Part shown: positions 1 to 6,478 of the stretch, piece by piece | How positions within the stretch are numbered: position 1 is the first letter of the stretch | How the letters are laid out: each line of letters opens with the position of its first letter | Assembly (NCBI RefSeq): GCF_012328925.1 | Contig: NZ_JAAXLS010000027.1 | Coordinates: forward strand, 19,513 to 83,512 | From: Amycolatopsis acididurans | Lineage (GTDB): Bacteria; Actinomycetota; Actinomycetes; Mycobacteriales; Pseudonocardiaceae | Length of the DNA: 64,000 nt | Direction of reading: 5' to 3' | Translations under genes and position numbers: made by a program | The notes under the pieces: model-generated | What the model saw: only the letters and a program-made list of their open reading frames with translations | The model's database searches: none | Told to the model about the DNA's origin: nothing

Positions 1-1
1 C

Positions 2-808
2 AAGGCCAGGGACTTCGTCGCGATCGTCTCGCACGGCATCCACGCCGAAACCGAGGTCGGCGTCGTGCAGCGGCTGCTGCTACAGGCGCAGACGGCGCTG
101 AACTCCTACGCCGAGCAGCAGTGGGCGGCCGAGCGGGGCTGGCCCGAGTTCACCGCGCGCCTGCTGGAACTGGCGCGGGCGGCCGAGCCGGGTTCGGATC
201 ACCAGCTGGCGTTCGCCAACGCGCTCGCCGGCTCCGTGCTGAACGACGAGCAGCTGGACGTGCTGGCGGGCTGGCTGGACGGGTCAGTACCGCTGGAGGG
301 GCTCACGGTCGACGCGGATCTGCGCTGGCGGCTGCTCAAGGCGCTGGTCGCGCACGGCAGGACCGGCGACGCCGAGATCGACGCCGAACTGGCCCGTGAC
401 GACACGGCGACCGGCCGCAGGCACGCGGAGTCGGCACGGGCACTGCGCCCCGACGCCGAGGCGAAGGCCGAGGCGTGGCGCCGCGCGATCTACGACGACG
501 AACTGCCCAACGCGATGAGCAACGCGATCATCGGCGGGTTCTCCCACCCCGGCCAGAAGGACCTGCTGATTGGTTACGTCGGCGAGTACTTCGCGGTGAT
601 CGACGAGGTGTGGCAGCGGCGGTCCAGCGAGCGGGCGCAGCCCGTGGTCGTCGGCCTGTTCCCCGCCTGGGCCGTCGAGCAGTCCACTGTGGACGCGGCC
701 GACGCGTGGCTGGCGCAGGACAAGCCCGCCGCACTGCGCCGCCTGGTCTCCGAAGGCCGCGCGGGCATCGTCCGCGCGCTGGCGGCGCGAGAGTTCGACG
801 AGAGCTGA
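2..808 (+). CDS. pepN: Aminopeptidase N, C-terminal part (5' end outside window)
   Basis: The last 268 residues of an M1-family zinc aminopeptidase, which trims N-terminal residues from cytosolic peptides. The reading frame is open from the first bases of the window, so the gene begins upstream; the catalytic HEXXH domain is not visible. What remains is the all-helical ERAP1-like C-terminal domain, rich in Leu/Ala/Glu helices, ending in the conserved stretch VVVGLFPAWAVEQ followed by a final helix. It is followed by a strong bidirectional hairpin. The downstream order (DUF5130 protein, CtaJ-like protein, HNH nuclease, glbO) matches, as I recall it, the mycobacterial pepN locus, which supports the call. 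Confidence 0.85.
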   Translation, partial: KARDFVAIVSHGIHAETEVGVVQRLLLQAQTALNSYAEQQWAAERGWPEFTARLLELARAAEPGSDHQLAFANALAGSVLNDEQLDVLAGWLDGSVPLEGLTVDADLRWRLLKALVAHGRTGDAEIDAELARDDTATGRRHAESARALRPDAEAKAEAWRRAIYDDELPNAMSNAIIGGFSHPGQKDLLIGYVGEYFAVIDEVWQRRSSERAQPVVVGLFPAWAVEQSTVDAADAWLAQDKPAALRRLVSEGRAGIVRALAAREFDES

Positions 809-820
809 CCGACCACGGCA

Positions 821-854
821 AAGGGCGCTCTCACCGGCTGGTGAGAGCGCCCTT
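821..854. terminator. Bidirectional hairpin terminator between pepN and the DUF5130 gene
   Basis: AAGGGCGCTCTCACC, a short GGC-T loop and GGTGAGAGCGCCCTT form a near-perfect palindromic stem. It sits in the gap between two convergent genes, 13 bases past the pepN stop, and can serve both strands. Confidence 0.85.
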
Positions 855-869
855 GTGGTTGGCCCTGGA

Positions 870-1355
870 CTAGTGCGGTGCGTGACCGGCCTGGTCGGAG
901 AGCATGCGCAGGCCGGACACCAGCCCGCCGACGAGGTCGCCCTCCTTGAAGGAGGCGACCATGCTCATCACGGCCAGCTTCGCGGCGCGGTCGGGCAGGC
1001 GCTGGAACGCCTCGGCCCCGGTGACCAGCTCGACGACGCGCTCGCCCGGCGAGACGGCGATCAGGACGGCGTTGCCCGCGCCCTCGCCGATGGAGGCGTG
1101 CAGCTTCTCCGCCGCGACGCGGGTGTCGCCGCCCAGCTCGCCGAGGTAGACGCTGAAGTCGATGCCGGTCTCCCGGCTCGCCAGGGTCAGCGCCTCGTCG
1201 AGACGGGCCAGCTGGGGCACGCTGAATGGGCTGGACGGAGCAGCGGGCTCGTACATCTTCGCGACCGAGCGCCGCCCGGTCGGGGTGATGCCGACACCGA
1301 ACTCGGGTTCGGCGGACTCGGTCTGCTGAACCAGTTCACCAGCTTCCACGGGCAC
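870..1355 (-). CDS. DUF5130 family protein
   Basis: A 161-residue protein resembling the actinobacterial DUF5130 (TPM-like) family; biochemical role unknown. From about residue 45 the sequence reads as an alpha/beta domain (LARLDEALTLASRETGIDFSV, then GNAVLIAVSPGERVVELVTG), similar to the TPM fold in which acidic residues precede amphipathic helices. There is no signal peptide or membrane segment. Its start overlaps the end of the upstream CtaJ-like gene by 20 bases, so the two are probably co-translated. The mycobacterial neighbour of pepN (Rv2468c, from memory) is of this type. The family call is confident; the function is not known. Confidence 0.75.
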   Translation of the reverse strand: MPVEAGELVQQTESAEPEFGVGITPTGRRSVAKMYEPAAPSSPFSVPQLARLDEALTLASRETGIDFSVYLGELGGDTRVAAEKLHASIGEGAGNAVLIAVSPGERVVELVTGAEAFQRLPDRAAKLAVMSMVASFKEGDLVGGLVSGLRMLSDQAGHAPH

Positions 1356-1578
1356 CTCCTGCTGCCGTCCCCGACGCCGCTTCGCCGGAGCTCACCGGCC
1401 GGTGGGCACCGACGCCCGCCGGATTGCCGCTCCACCACATGGGCGGGTACTCCCAGGGCTGGCCGGGGCGGTACCTCGGCGTCGCGGCGAACTTCGACCG
1501 CAGCGTCACCAGCGCGACCACCGCGTAGATCGCGGCCGGGATCAGCGCGAAGACCAGGATCGTCTCGACGATGTTCAC
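1336..1578 (-). CDS. Small single-pass membrane protein, possible aa3 oxidase subunit CtaJ
   Basis: An 80-residue protein beginning MNIVETILVFALIPAAIYAV, one N-terminal transmembrane helix, followed by a short basic/aromatic stretch (RYRPGQPWEYPPMWW) and a Gly/Ala/Ser-rich tail. This layout fits the small actinobacterial proteins named CtaJ, an accessory subunit seen in the mycobacterial III-IV respiratory supercomplex; the identification is from memory of the N-terminal signature and from its position next to the DUF5130 gene. The last 20 bases overlap the DUF5130 start. If it is not CtaJ, it is still a conserved small inner-membrane protein. Confidence 0.55.
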   Translation of the reverse strand: MNIVETILVFALIPAAIYAVVALVTLRSKFAATPRYRPGQPWEYPPMWWSGNPAGVGAHRPVSSGEAASGTAAGGARGSW

Positions 1579-1614
1579 ACCTGGCAGCGTAGCGGTCGGG
1601 TCGCGTCGTCGTTG

Positions 1615-1648
1615 AAAGTGTCGGCGCTGAGGCCAAAAGTGTCGGCGC
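1615..1648. repeat. Two direct copies of AAAGTGTCGGCGC
   Basis: AAAGTGTCGGCGC occurs at 1615-1627 and 1636-1648, a 21-base period, inside the otherwise featureless 1579-1791 intergenic stretch. It lies between the start of the divergent CtaJ-like gene and the small ORFs on the plus strand, so it could be a regulator site or a dispersed repeat. No function can be read from the sequence alone. Confidence 0.4.
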
Positions 1649-1791
1649 CGACCGTTCGTCGTGTCCGGTTCGCCGTCCGCCGTGTGCCGCGCATGCGTTC
1701 GCGCAATGGGCCGAAGACCTCTGCCGCGAAAGGTCGCAACTCACCGTGCGGCTGGGTGCACTCAGCGCTATCGGCTTGTCCGGAGGATCAA

Positions 1792-1851
1792 ATGCTCGTA
1801 GTTTTTCACCTGTACGGGCCTTGCGCCCCGGCTCCCCATCCCAATCAGTAA
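1792..1851 (+). CDS. Candidate 19-residue leader peptide upstream of the GTRVT repeat gene
   Basis: ATG at 1792 is preceded by GGAGG at 1782-1786 (5-base gap) and encodes MLVVFHLYGPCAPAPHPNQ, ending with TAA 26 bases before the next start. The same GGAGGAT(A/C)-type ribosome site precedes the next gene, so the two would form a bicistronic message. The peptide is hydrophobic at its N-terminus and Pro-rich at its C-terminus. It could be a regulatory leader or a small product. It rests only on the ribosome site and position. Confidence 0.35.
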   Translation: MLVVFHLYGPCAPAPHPNQ

Positions 1852-1877
1852 CGCCCAGGGTCCCCGGAGGATACAAA

Positions 1878-2207
1878 ATGAACCTCACCCTTACCCCCGC
1901 TCAGAGCAATGCCGACCACGTTCGGTCAACGGCCGCAGCTACTCAGAGTTGTGGGACGCGAGTCACCCGAGGCACGCGGGTGACGTCGGGCACGAGGGTC
2001 ACCCGGGGCACACGTGTGACGCGAGGCACAAGGGTCACCGCGGGCACGAGGGTCACGCGAGGCACCCGAGTCACCAGGGGCACGAGGGTGACCAGCGGCA
2101 CAAGGGTCACGCGTGACAGCACCACGAGGGGCACGCGAGTCACCTGTGGCACGCGAGTGACGAGGGGGACGCGAGTCACGAGCGGCACGAGGGTCACGGC
2201 CGCCTGA
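1878..2207 (+). CDS. Small basic protein made of 13 GTRVT hexapeptide repeats
   Basis: A 109-residue protein that I do not recognise. ATG at 1878 follows GGAGG (1866-1870) by 7 bases. Residues 1-25 are non-repetitive and Thr/Ala-rich, ending in Cys25. Residues 26-107 are 13 copies of GTRVT, each separated by one residue (mostly Arg, otherwise Ser, Ala or Cys), with one DSTTR interruption after copy 9. All 13 copies keep G-T-R-V-T exactly, while codons differ: Gly GGC/GGG, Thr ACG/ACA/ACC, Arg CGA/CGG/CGT/AGG, Val GTC/GTG. That pattern argues for selection on the protein in this frame. It has about 20 Arg and almost no acidic residues, so it is strongly basic. A beta-solenoid or nucleic-acid-binding rod is possible; both ideas are speculation. 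Confidence 0.6.
   Translation: MNLTLTPAQSNADHVRSTAAATQSCGTRVTRGTRVTSGTRVTRGTRVTRGTRVTAGTRVTRGTRVTRGTRVTSGTRVTRDSTTRGTRVTCGTRVTRGTRVTSGTRVTAA
1953..2198 (+). repeat. 18-bp in-frame tandem repeat encoding GTRVTx
   Basis: Thirteen units of 18 bases, interrupted once by a 15-base DSTTR insert after unit 9. The DNA units are diverged (third positions differ between most pairs) although the encoded GTRVT is invariant. The first two units use GGG/GGC and CGA/CGG; six of 13 use AGG for Arg, a codon normally rare in such genomes. Confidence 0.9.
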
Positions 2208-2214
2208 GCAGGGT

Positions 2215-2297
2215 CAGCGCTGCGTGAGCACGAGGGGCAGCGCTGCCTGAGCACGGTCAGCGCCGCCCGAGCACGAGGGGCAGCGCTGCCTGAGCCA
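2215..2297. repeat. Short GC-rich repeat after the GTRVT gene; rest of 2208-2531 has no gene
   Basis: Variants of GAGCACGAGGGGCAGCGCTGCCTGA and GAGCACGGTCAGCGCCGCC alternate about every 30 bases, each with an internal GCAGCGCTGC palindrome. The unit is unrelated in sequence to the 18-bp repeat upstream. The remainder up to the HNH gene (2298-2531) is GC-rich with nothing recognisable. The array could act as a terminator cluster for the upstream gene. Confidence 0.5.
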
Positions 2298-2531
2298 GCA
2301 CCAACGGCATCGCCGGACGAGGACGTCGGCGCGCCCCGGCCGCCCACGAGGGCAGCCGGGGCGCCGGCGTAAACAGGCCCCTGCGCTAACGCTCGGCTCC
2401 GGCCGGGCCCGGCCCGCCTCGCCGCTCCCGACGGCCGCGGCATCAGCACCGAGCGGCCGGGTGTCCCGCGCACCACCGCAGCCCGAACCCGACCCGGCGA
2501 CCGCCACCGAGAACCCGGCGCCGGACAAAAG

Positions 2532-3029
2532 TCAGGCGGCCACCCCGAGGTATGGCCGCCATAACGGATCCGCGTCACCGGAGTGCGCGAGCAGCCTCCA
2601 GTGCGGACCGTGTGGCGCCGTTGGCACCACACGCAGATGCCACTCCAGTTCGGACAGCAGCTTGTCGGCTTTGCGGTGATTGCACTTCGCACAGCAGGCG
2701 ACGCAGTTCTGCCAGCTGTGCGCGCCACCCCGGCTGCGCGGGATGACGTGATCGATGGTCTCCGCCCTGCCACCGCAGTACGCGCAGCGGTAACGGTCCC
2801 GGTGCATGAGCCCGGCCCTGGTCAGCGGCACCTGCGCCCGGTACGGCACACGAACGTAGGTGGACAGCCGGATCACCGACGGCACCGGAAGCGACACCGT
2901 GGCCGCGTGCAGTTCGAGCCCGCCGGGATCGCCGTGCACGACCTCGGCCTTGCCGCACATGACGAGCACCACGGCCCGCCGCAGCGGCAACGCCGTCAGC
3001 GGCTCGTAGGTGGCGTTGAGCAGAAGCAC
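2532..3029 (-). CDS. HNH endonuclease
   Basis: A 165-residue HNH-family nuclease of the widespread actinobacterial housekeeping type. The motif is complete in the middle of the protein: RYRCAYCGGRAETIDHVIPRSRGG, then NCVACCAKCNHRKAD, giving two CxxC zinc ligand pairs, the DH catalytic pair and the final N..H. The start is set at GTG 3029 because GGGGGAGG precedes it with 6-base spacing and because the family begins VLLLNATYEPL; longer forms would add an unlikely Gly/Pro/Arg-rich leader. An 8-bp hairpin lies at its 3' end. A homologue occupies the same place in the mycobacterial pepN-glbO locus as I recall it. The cellular role is unknown; linkage is not to any restriction system here. Confidence 0.85.
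   Translation of the reverse strand: MLLLNATYEPLTALPLRRAVVLVMCGKAEVVHGDPGGLELHAATVSLPVPSVIRLSTYVRVPYRAQVPLTRAGLMHRDRYRCAYCGGRAETIDHVIPRSRGGAHSWQNCVACCAKCNHRKADKLLSELEWHLRVVPTAPHGPHWRLLAHSGDADPLWRPYLGVAA
2535..2560 (-). terminator. Hairpin at the 3' end of the HNH gene
   Basis: GGCGGCCA (2535-2542) and TGGCCGCC (2553-2560) form an 8-bp stem with a 10-base loop, overlapping the last codons of the HNH gene. There is no clear U-tract on the minus strand, so termination is only probable. Confidence 0.4.
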
Positions 3030-3391
3030 GCGCCGCCTCCCCCAGGAGGGGGCGGTGCCGGCCGACGGATCCCGCCCTCTACGCTGTCCGGGCGGTCGGC
3101 TTCCCCGGCCGCCGCCCCGGGATGGCCCACTCAAGAGGTGGCCGCTCGGCGCGGTGCCACCAGGGTAGGCACGCAGAACTACCTCCGGCGCCTGCCCGGC
3201 CACGTCGTGGTCGGGGACGCCGAGGGGGATCGGTTGTCGGTCTGGCACTCGACCACCTCCACCGGTGCAGCCATAGTCGACCACAGATCACCCCGGAAAT
3301 GCACCTGTGTTAGAAGACGTGTCCTGTGAGATCTGTCCGACGTTCCTTGTGAAGCCGGGCCCGACCGGCGAGAAAGGGGCCACGTTCCCAC
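3030..3391. other. Divergent intergenic region between HNH and mscS genes
   Basis: 362 bases separating two divergent genes. It should contain both promoters. No convincing operator, hairpin, RNA gene or small ORF with a ribosome site was found. Confidence 0.5.
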
Positions 3392-4381
3392 GTGAATCCA
3401 TTGCTCACCGAAACCCCCGAGTGCGTCACGCAGCAGGACTCCTGGTGCTACCAGGTGTTCCAGGTCACACACAACGAGTGGCTCGCCGCTTCGGCGGGCT
3501 GGCTCATCGCGAAGCCGATCAAGATCATCCTGATTCTGCTCGTAGCGTTCGTGATCCGGTGGCTGCTGCGCAAGCTGATCGACCGGGTCACCACGATCCC
3601 CCGCAACAACGGCCGCAAGATGCCTGCGCTCCTGCGTCCCCTGCGCGACCGCGCCGGCGACCTGCTCGGCCCGGTGACGCTCGAACGCCGACGCCAGCGT
3701 GCCAGGACGATCGGCTCGGTGCTCAAGTCGCTGACATCGTTCATCGTGCTCGGGCTCGCCACGCTGCAGGTGCTCGCAGAACTCGGGCTCAACCTCGGCC
3801 CGATCATCGCCTCGGCCGGGATCGTCGGCGTCGCGCTCGGCTTCGGTGCGCAGAACCTGGTCAAGGACTTCCTGTCCGGGATGTTCATGATGATCGAGGA
3901 CCAGTACGGCGTGGGTGACGTCGTCGACGTCGGCGAGGCCAGCGGCACCGTCGAGGCCGTCGGCCTGCGGATCACCACGTTGCGCGACGTCAAGGGCACC
4001 GTCTGGTACGTGCGCAACGGTGAGGTGCTGCGGGTCGGCAACTCCAGCCAGGGCTACGCCAACGCCGTGGTCGACGCGCCGCTGAGCTACTCCGCCGACG
4101 TGGAGCGCGCGGTCGAGGTGCTCACCCAGGCGGCGGCCGACGCCGTGGCGTCCGAGCCGCTGTCGGAGGACGTGCTGGAGCCGCCCGAGGTGCTCGGTGT
4201 GGAACGCGTCACACCGGAGGGCATCGAGATCCGGCTGACGGTCAAGACCCGGCCCGGCAAGCAGTGGTCGGTGCAGCGTGCGCTGCGGGCCCGCGTGATC
4301 GCGGCGCTCGAGGAGGCCGGGTTCGAACCGCCGCTCGGCCGGTTCCTGAGTCAGACCAACTCCAACGGCACGGCACAATAG
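3392..4381 (+). CDS. MscS-type mechanosensitive ion channel
   Basis: A 329-residue inner-membrane channel that would open under membrane tension and release solutes. A short periplasmic N-terminus is followed by a transmembrane helix (about residues 40-60, KIILILLVAFVIRWLL), a charged linker, then two further helices (about 110-150), the second being the pore-lining glycine/alanine helix ASAGIVGVALGFGAQNLVKD. The cytoplasmic beta domain follows (DVVDVGEASGTVEAVGLRITTLR, GTVWYVRNGEV), with an alpha/beta C-terminal domain. Start is GTG at 3392. It lies four bases upstream of glbO and probably shares its transcript. Confidence 0.9.
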   Translation: MNPLLTETPECVTQQDSWCYQVFQVTHNEWLAASAGWLIAKPIKIILILLVAFVIRWLLRKLIDRVTTIPRNNGRKMPALLRPLRDRAGDLLGPVTLERRRQRARTIGSVLKSLTSFIVLGLATLQVLAELGLNLGPIIASAGIVGVALGFGAQNLVKDFLSGMFMMIEDQYGVGDVVDVGEASGTVEAVGLRITTLRDVKGTVWYVRNGEVLRVGNSSQGYANAVVDAPLSYSADVERAVEVLTQAAADAVASEPLSEDVLEPPEVLGVERVTPEGIEIRLTVKTRPGKQWSVQRALRARVIAALEEAGFEPPLGRFLSQTNSNGTAQ

Positions 4382-4385
4382 GGGC

Positions 4386-4781
4386 ATGGCCGAACCGACC
4401 GGAGACCCGCTGACCTTCTACCAGGCCGTCGGAGGCGAGCCGACCTTCCGCAAGATCGTCGCGCGCTTCTACGCCGAAGTCGCGAACGACGAGGTGCTGC
4501 GGCCGCTGTATCCGGAACAGGATCTCGGTCCGGCGGAGGAGCGGCTGCGGCTGTTCCTGATGCAGTACTGGGGCGGCCCGCACACCTACTCCGACAACCG
4601 CGGCCACCCGCGCCTGCGGATGCGGCACGTGCCGTTCAAGATCGGCCCGATCGAGCGTGACGCGTGGCTGCGTGCGATGCGCGTCGCGGTGGACGAGGCC
4701 GATCTTCCCGAGCCGCTGGCGCGGCAGCTGTGGGAGTACCTGGAGATGGCGGCACACAGCCTGATGAACAGCTTCGAGTAG
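4386..4781 (+). CDS. glbO: Group II truncated haemoglobin
   Basis: A 131-residue globin of the trHbO class, a haem protein linked to oxygen and NO chemistry near the respiratory chain. Visible signatures are FYAEVANDEVLRPLYP (helix B with the distal Tyr), the group II LFLMQYWGGP segment with the conserved Trp, and MRHVPFKIG containing the proximal His. Length is normal for the family. The start lies 4 bases after the MscS gene, implying an operon. Its TAG stop is part of a terminator shared with the convergent CadD-like gene. glbO sits near pepN in mycobacteria too, as I recall. Confidence 0.93.
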   Translation: MAEPTGDPLTFYQAVGGEPTFRKIVARFYAEVANDEVLRPLYPEQDLGPAEERLRLFLMQYWGGPHTYSDNRGHPRLRMRHVPFKIGPIERDAWLRAMRVAVDEADLPEPLARQLWEYLEMAAHSLMNSFE

Positions 4782-4796
4782 GCGGTTTTCCGCCTA
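4779..4796. terminator. Compact bidirectional terminator containing both stop codons
   Basis: TAGGCGG-TTTT-CCGCCTA is a perfect 7-bp stem with a four-T loop. Its left arm contains the glbO stop TAG (4779-4781) and its right arm the stop of the convergent gene (4794-4796 on the minus strand). Confidence 0.85.
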
Positions 4797-5387
4797 CAGC
4801 CCGAAGGCGCCGCCCTCGATCAGGATGGTCGCGCCGATGCCGATCAGCACTACGGGCAGCAGGATGTGTCCCCACCGGGACAACGCTCGCGCGACCAGCG
4901 GGCGCCCGGCGAGGAACCAGCTGATCGCGCACCACACGGCGACCCCGGCCAGGAACACCAGGACATAACCGACCATGCTCGCGGTCCCGGCGACCGCGAA
5001 CACCGGCACGTACACGCCGATGTTGTCCCCGCCGTTGGCGAAGGTCACCGCGGCCACCTGGAGCACGCCCGCTCCCGAGGCGGCAGGAGCCTCATCGCCC
5101 GCGTCCCGGCGGCTGTTCCAGGCTCGCCGCGCGGCGCGCAGTCCGAGCAGCAGCGGCAGCAGTCCCAGGTACGGGATCGCCGATCCGGGCAGCAGGCCCG
5201 CGCCCAGCGCACCGGCCACCGACGCCGCCAGTATCCCGGCGAACCCGAGGTACTGCCCTGCCGCCACTCGCGCGGCGGCGGCGCGCTCATGGCCCGCGTG
5301 GCCGAAGAACACCGCCAATACCAGCATGTCGTCGATATTGGTCGCCGCGAACATGCCCGCGGCCTGGCCGAGCACCCTCAACTCCAC
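4794..5387 (-). CDS. CadD-like cadmium resistance transporter
   Basis: A 197-residue integral membrane protein of the CadD family, related to LysE-type exporters, predicted to move cations such as Cd2+ out of the cell. It has about five to six hydrophobic helices. The family signatures are present twice as an inverted pair: ATNIDDMLVLAVFFG near residue 15 and FANGGDNIGVYVPVF near residue 115, each with an acidic residue in a membrane helix. The GTG start is 10 bases after the upstream stop, making it the last gene of the gdh operon. Specificity for cadmium is inferred from family only. Confidence 0.8.
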   Translation of the reverse strand: MELRVLGQAAGMFAATNIDDMLVLAVFFGHAGHERAAAARVAAGQYLGFAGILAASVAGALGAGLLPGSAIPYLGLLPLLLGLRAARRAWNSRRDAGDEAPAASGAGVLQVAAVTFANGGDNIGVYVPVFAVAGTASMVGYVLVFLAGVAVWCAISWFLAGRPLVARALSRWGHILLPVVLIGIGATILIEGGAFGL

Positions 5388-5397
5388 CGGTGCGTTT

Positions 5398-6060
5398 TCA
5401 GAACAGCAGCGGCAGCAGTGCCTGGCGGCGGCGCAGCACCGCGCCGTACCGGGCGTCCAGGCGCAGCCACGAGCCGGTCGCGGTCACCCGCACCACATCC
5501 TCCGGTATCGATGAGTCGACAAAACCCATTCCGGACAGCGCGAACAGGCAGCGCATCGGGATCTTGACCTCGGACGCGTCGCCGCTGACCGTGAGCACCG
5601 TCTGATCCATCAGCGACGCTGGCGGCGTGCCGTGCGGGCCCGCGTTCTCCCGCGCCAGCGTCACGCCGCGGTCGGTCAGCTCCGAGACGACGCGCACCGG
5701 CACGTCGTCGATGTGCTGCCAGTGACCGCCGATCGGCAGCTCGGCGTGCCACATCAGATCCCGCGGCGGGCCCGGGTCGATCCGGTCACCCCGCGCGATG
5801 GTGAGCGACGCGAGCAGCTCGCTGCCGGAGACCGTGACGTCGTTCGGCAGGATCTCGCCGTGCACCGCCCTGGTCGCGAGCACCTCGAACGGCGTCACGA
5901 CCCACGCCTCCAGCACCCGCGGGTCCCGGTTGCGCAGGCGAACCACGCTCTGCCCGTCCAGGCGCACCGCGCGTGCCACGAACGCGCCGAGCGTCTCGCG
6001 GTCGGCGTCCTCGGCCACCCGCAGTTCGGTGGCGGTACGCGGATGGGTGCTCTCAGTCAT
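5398..6060 (-). CDS. Conserved actinobacterial protein of unknown function
   Basis: A 220-residue soluble protein. I recognise it only as the conserved gene that follows the thioesterase in actinobacterial gdh loci (Rv2474c position, from memory). It begins MTESTHPRTATELRVAEDAD and has mixed alpha/beta character with no signal peptide or membrane helix. ATG 6060 is chosen because it gives an 8-base overlap (ATGACTGA) with the upstream gene and removes an Arg/Ser-rich leader that is the thioesterase read in another frame. It is the third gene of the gdh operon. No catalytic motif is evident. Confidence 0.75.
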   Translation of the reverse strand: MTESTHPRTATELRVAEDADRETLGAFVARAVRLDGQSVVRLRNRDPRVLEAWVVTPFEVLATRAVHGEILPNDVTVSGSELLASLTIARGDRIDPGPPRDLMWHAELPIGGHWQHIDDVPVRVVSELTDRGVTLARENAGPHGTPPASLMDQTVLTVSGDASEVKIPMRCLFALSGMGFVDSSIPEDVVRVTATGSWLRLDARYGAVLRRRQALLPLLF

Positions 6061-6478
6061 CGGCGCCTTCCAGCCTCGTGCGCAGGAACGCCCGTTCCTC
6101 CTCGGTGAGCCGCCGCGGCCGCTCCGTCGCGACCTCGTAGGGCGCGAGCACGGTCTGCGCCGTGACGGCCACCTTGTCCTCCTGCAATGGTCCACTGTGG
6201 ACTGTGTAGCCGAGTGTAAGAGACGCGAACTTGAGGTCCCGCAAGGCGACATCGACCCGGATCTGCTGGCCGTTCACCACGATCGGCGCGTGGTAGCGCA
6301 CCGCGAGATCGACCACCACCATGCCCTTCGCGAACTCGGCGAGCCCGGCCCGGCCCGCCTCGTCGAACAGCAACGGGACACGGGCCTCTTCGAGCAACGT
6401 CACCATTTTCGCGTGATTGACGTGCCCGAACACATCCATGTCCGACCAGCGCGGCCGGACCATCGCTACGTACACCAC
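6053..6478 (-). CDS. Acyl-CoA thioesterase, 4HBT hot-dog fold
   Basis: A 141-residue single hot-dog domain protein predicted to hydrolyse acyl-CoA thioesters in the cytosol. The family signature is at the N-terminus: RPRWSDMDVFGHVNHAKMVTLLEEAR, with the catalytic Asp of the DxxGHVNxA motif, followed by the long helix and beta strands (VVVDLAVRYHAPIVVNGQQIRV). The GTG start shares one base with the stop of gdh (TAGTG) and the gene overlaps the next one by 8 bases, so translation of the three is coupled. The natural substrate is not evident. Confidence 0.88.
   Translation of the reverse strand: MVYVAMVRPRWSDMDVFGHVNHAKMVTLLEEARVPLLFDEAGRAGLAEFAKGMVVVDLAVRYHAPIVVNGQQIRVDVALRDLKFASLTLGYTVHSGPLQEDKVAVTAQTVLAPYEVATERPRRLTEEERAFLRTRLEGADD

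Noticed and set aside
1943..2773. 276-codon minus-strand frame across the GTRVT repeats (VTRVPRVTLVP)
   Set aside because: On this strand the repeat units differ at the amino acid level (Leu/Arg swaps), there is no ribosome site, and the frame overlaps the HNH gene. The plus-strand frame keeps its peptide constant.
4316..4332. tRNA T-loop-like GGTTCGAAC
   Set aside because: It lies inside the MscS coding sequence and no cloverleaf can be drawn around it. Similar words at 43201 and 46960 are also coding.
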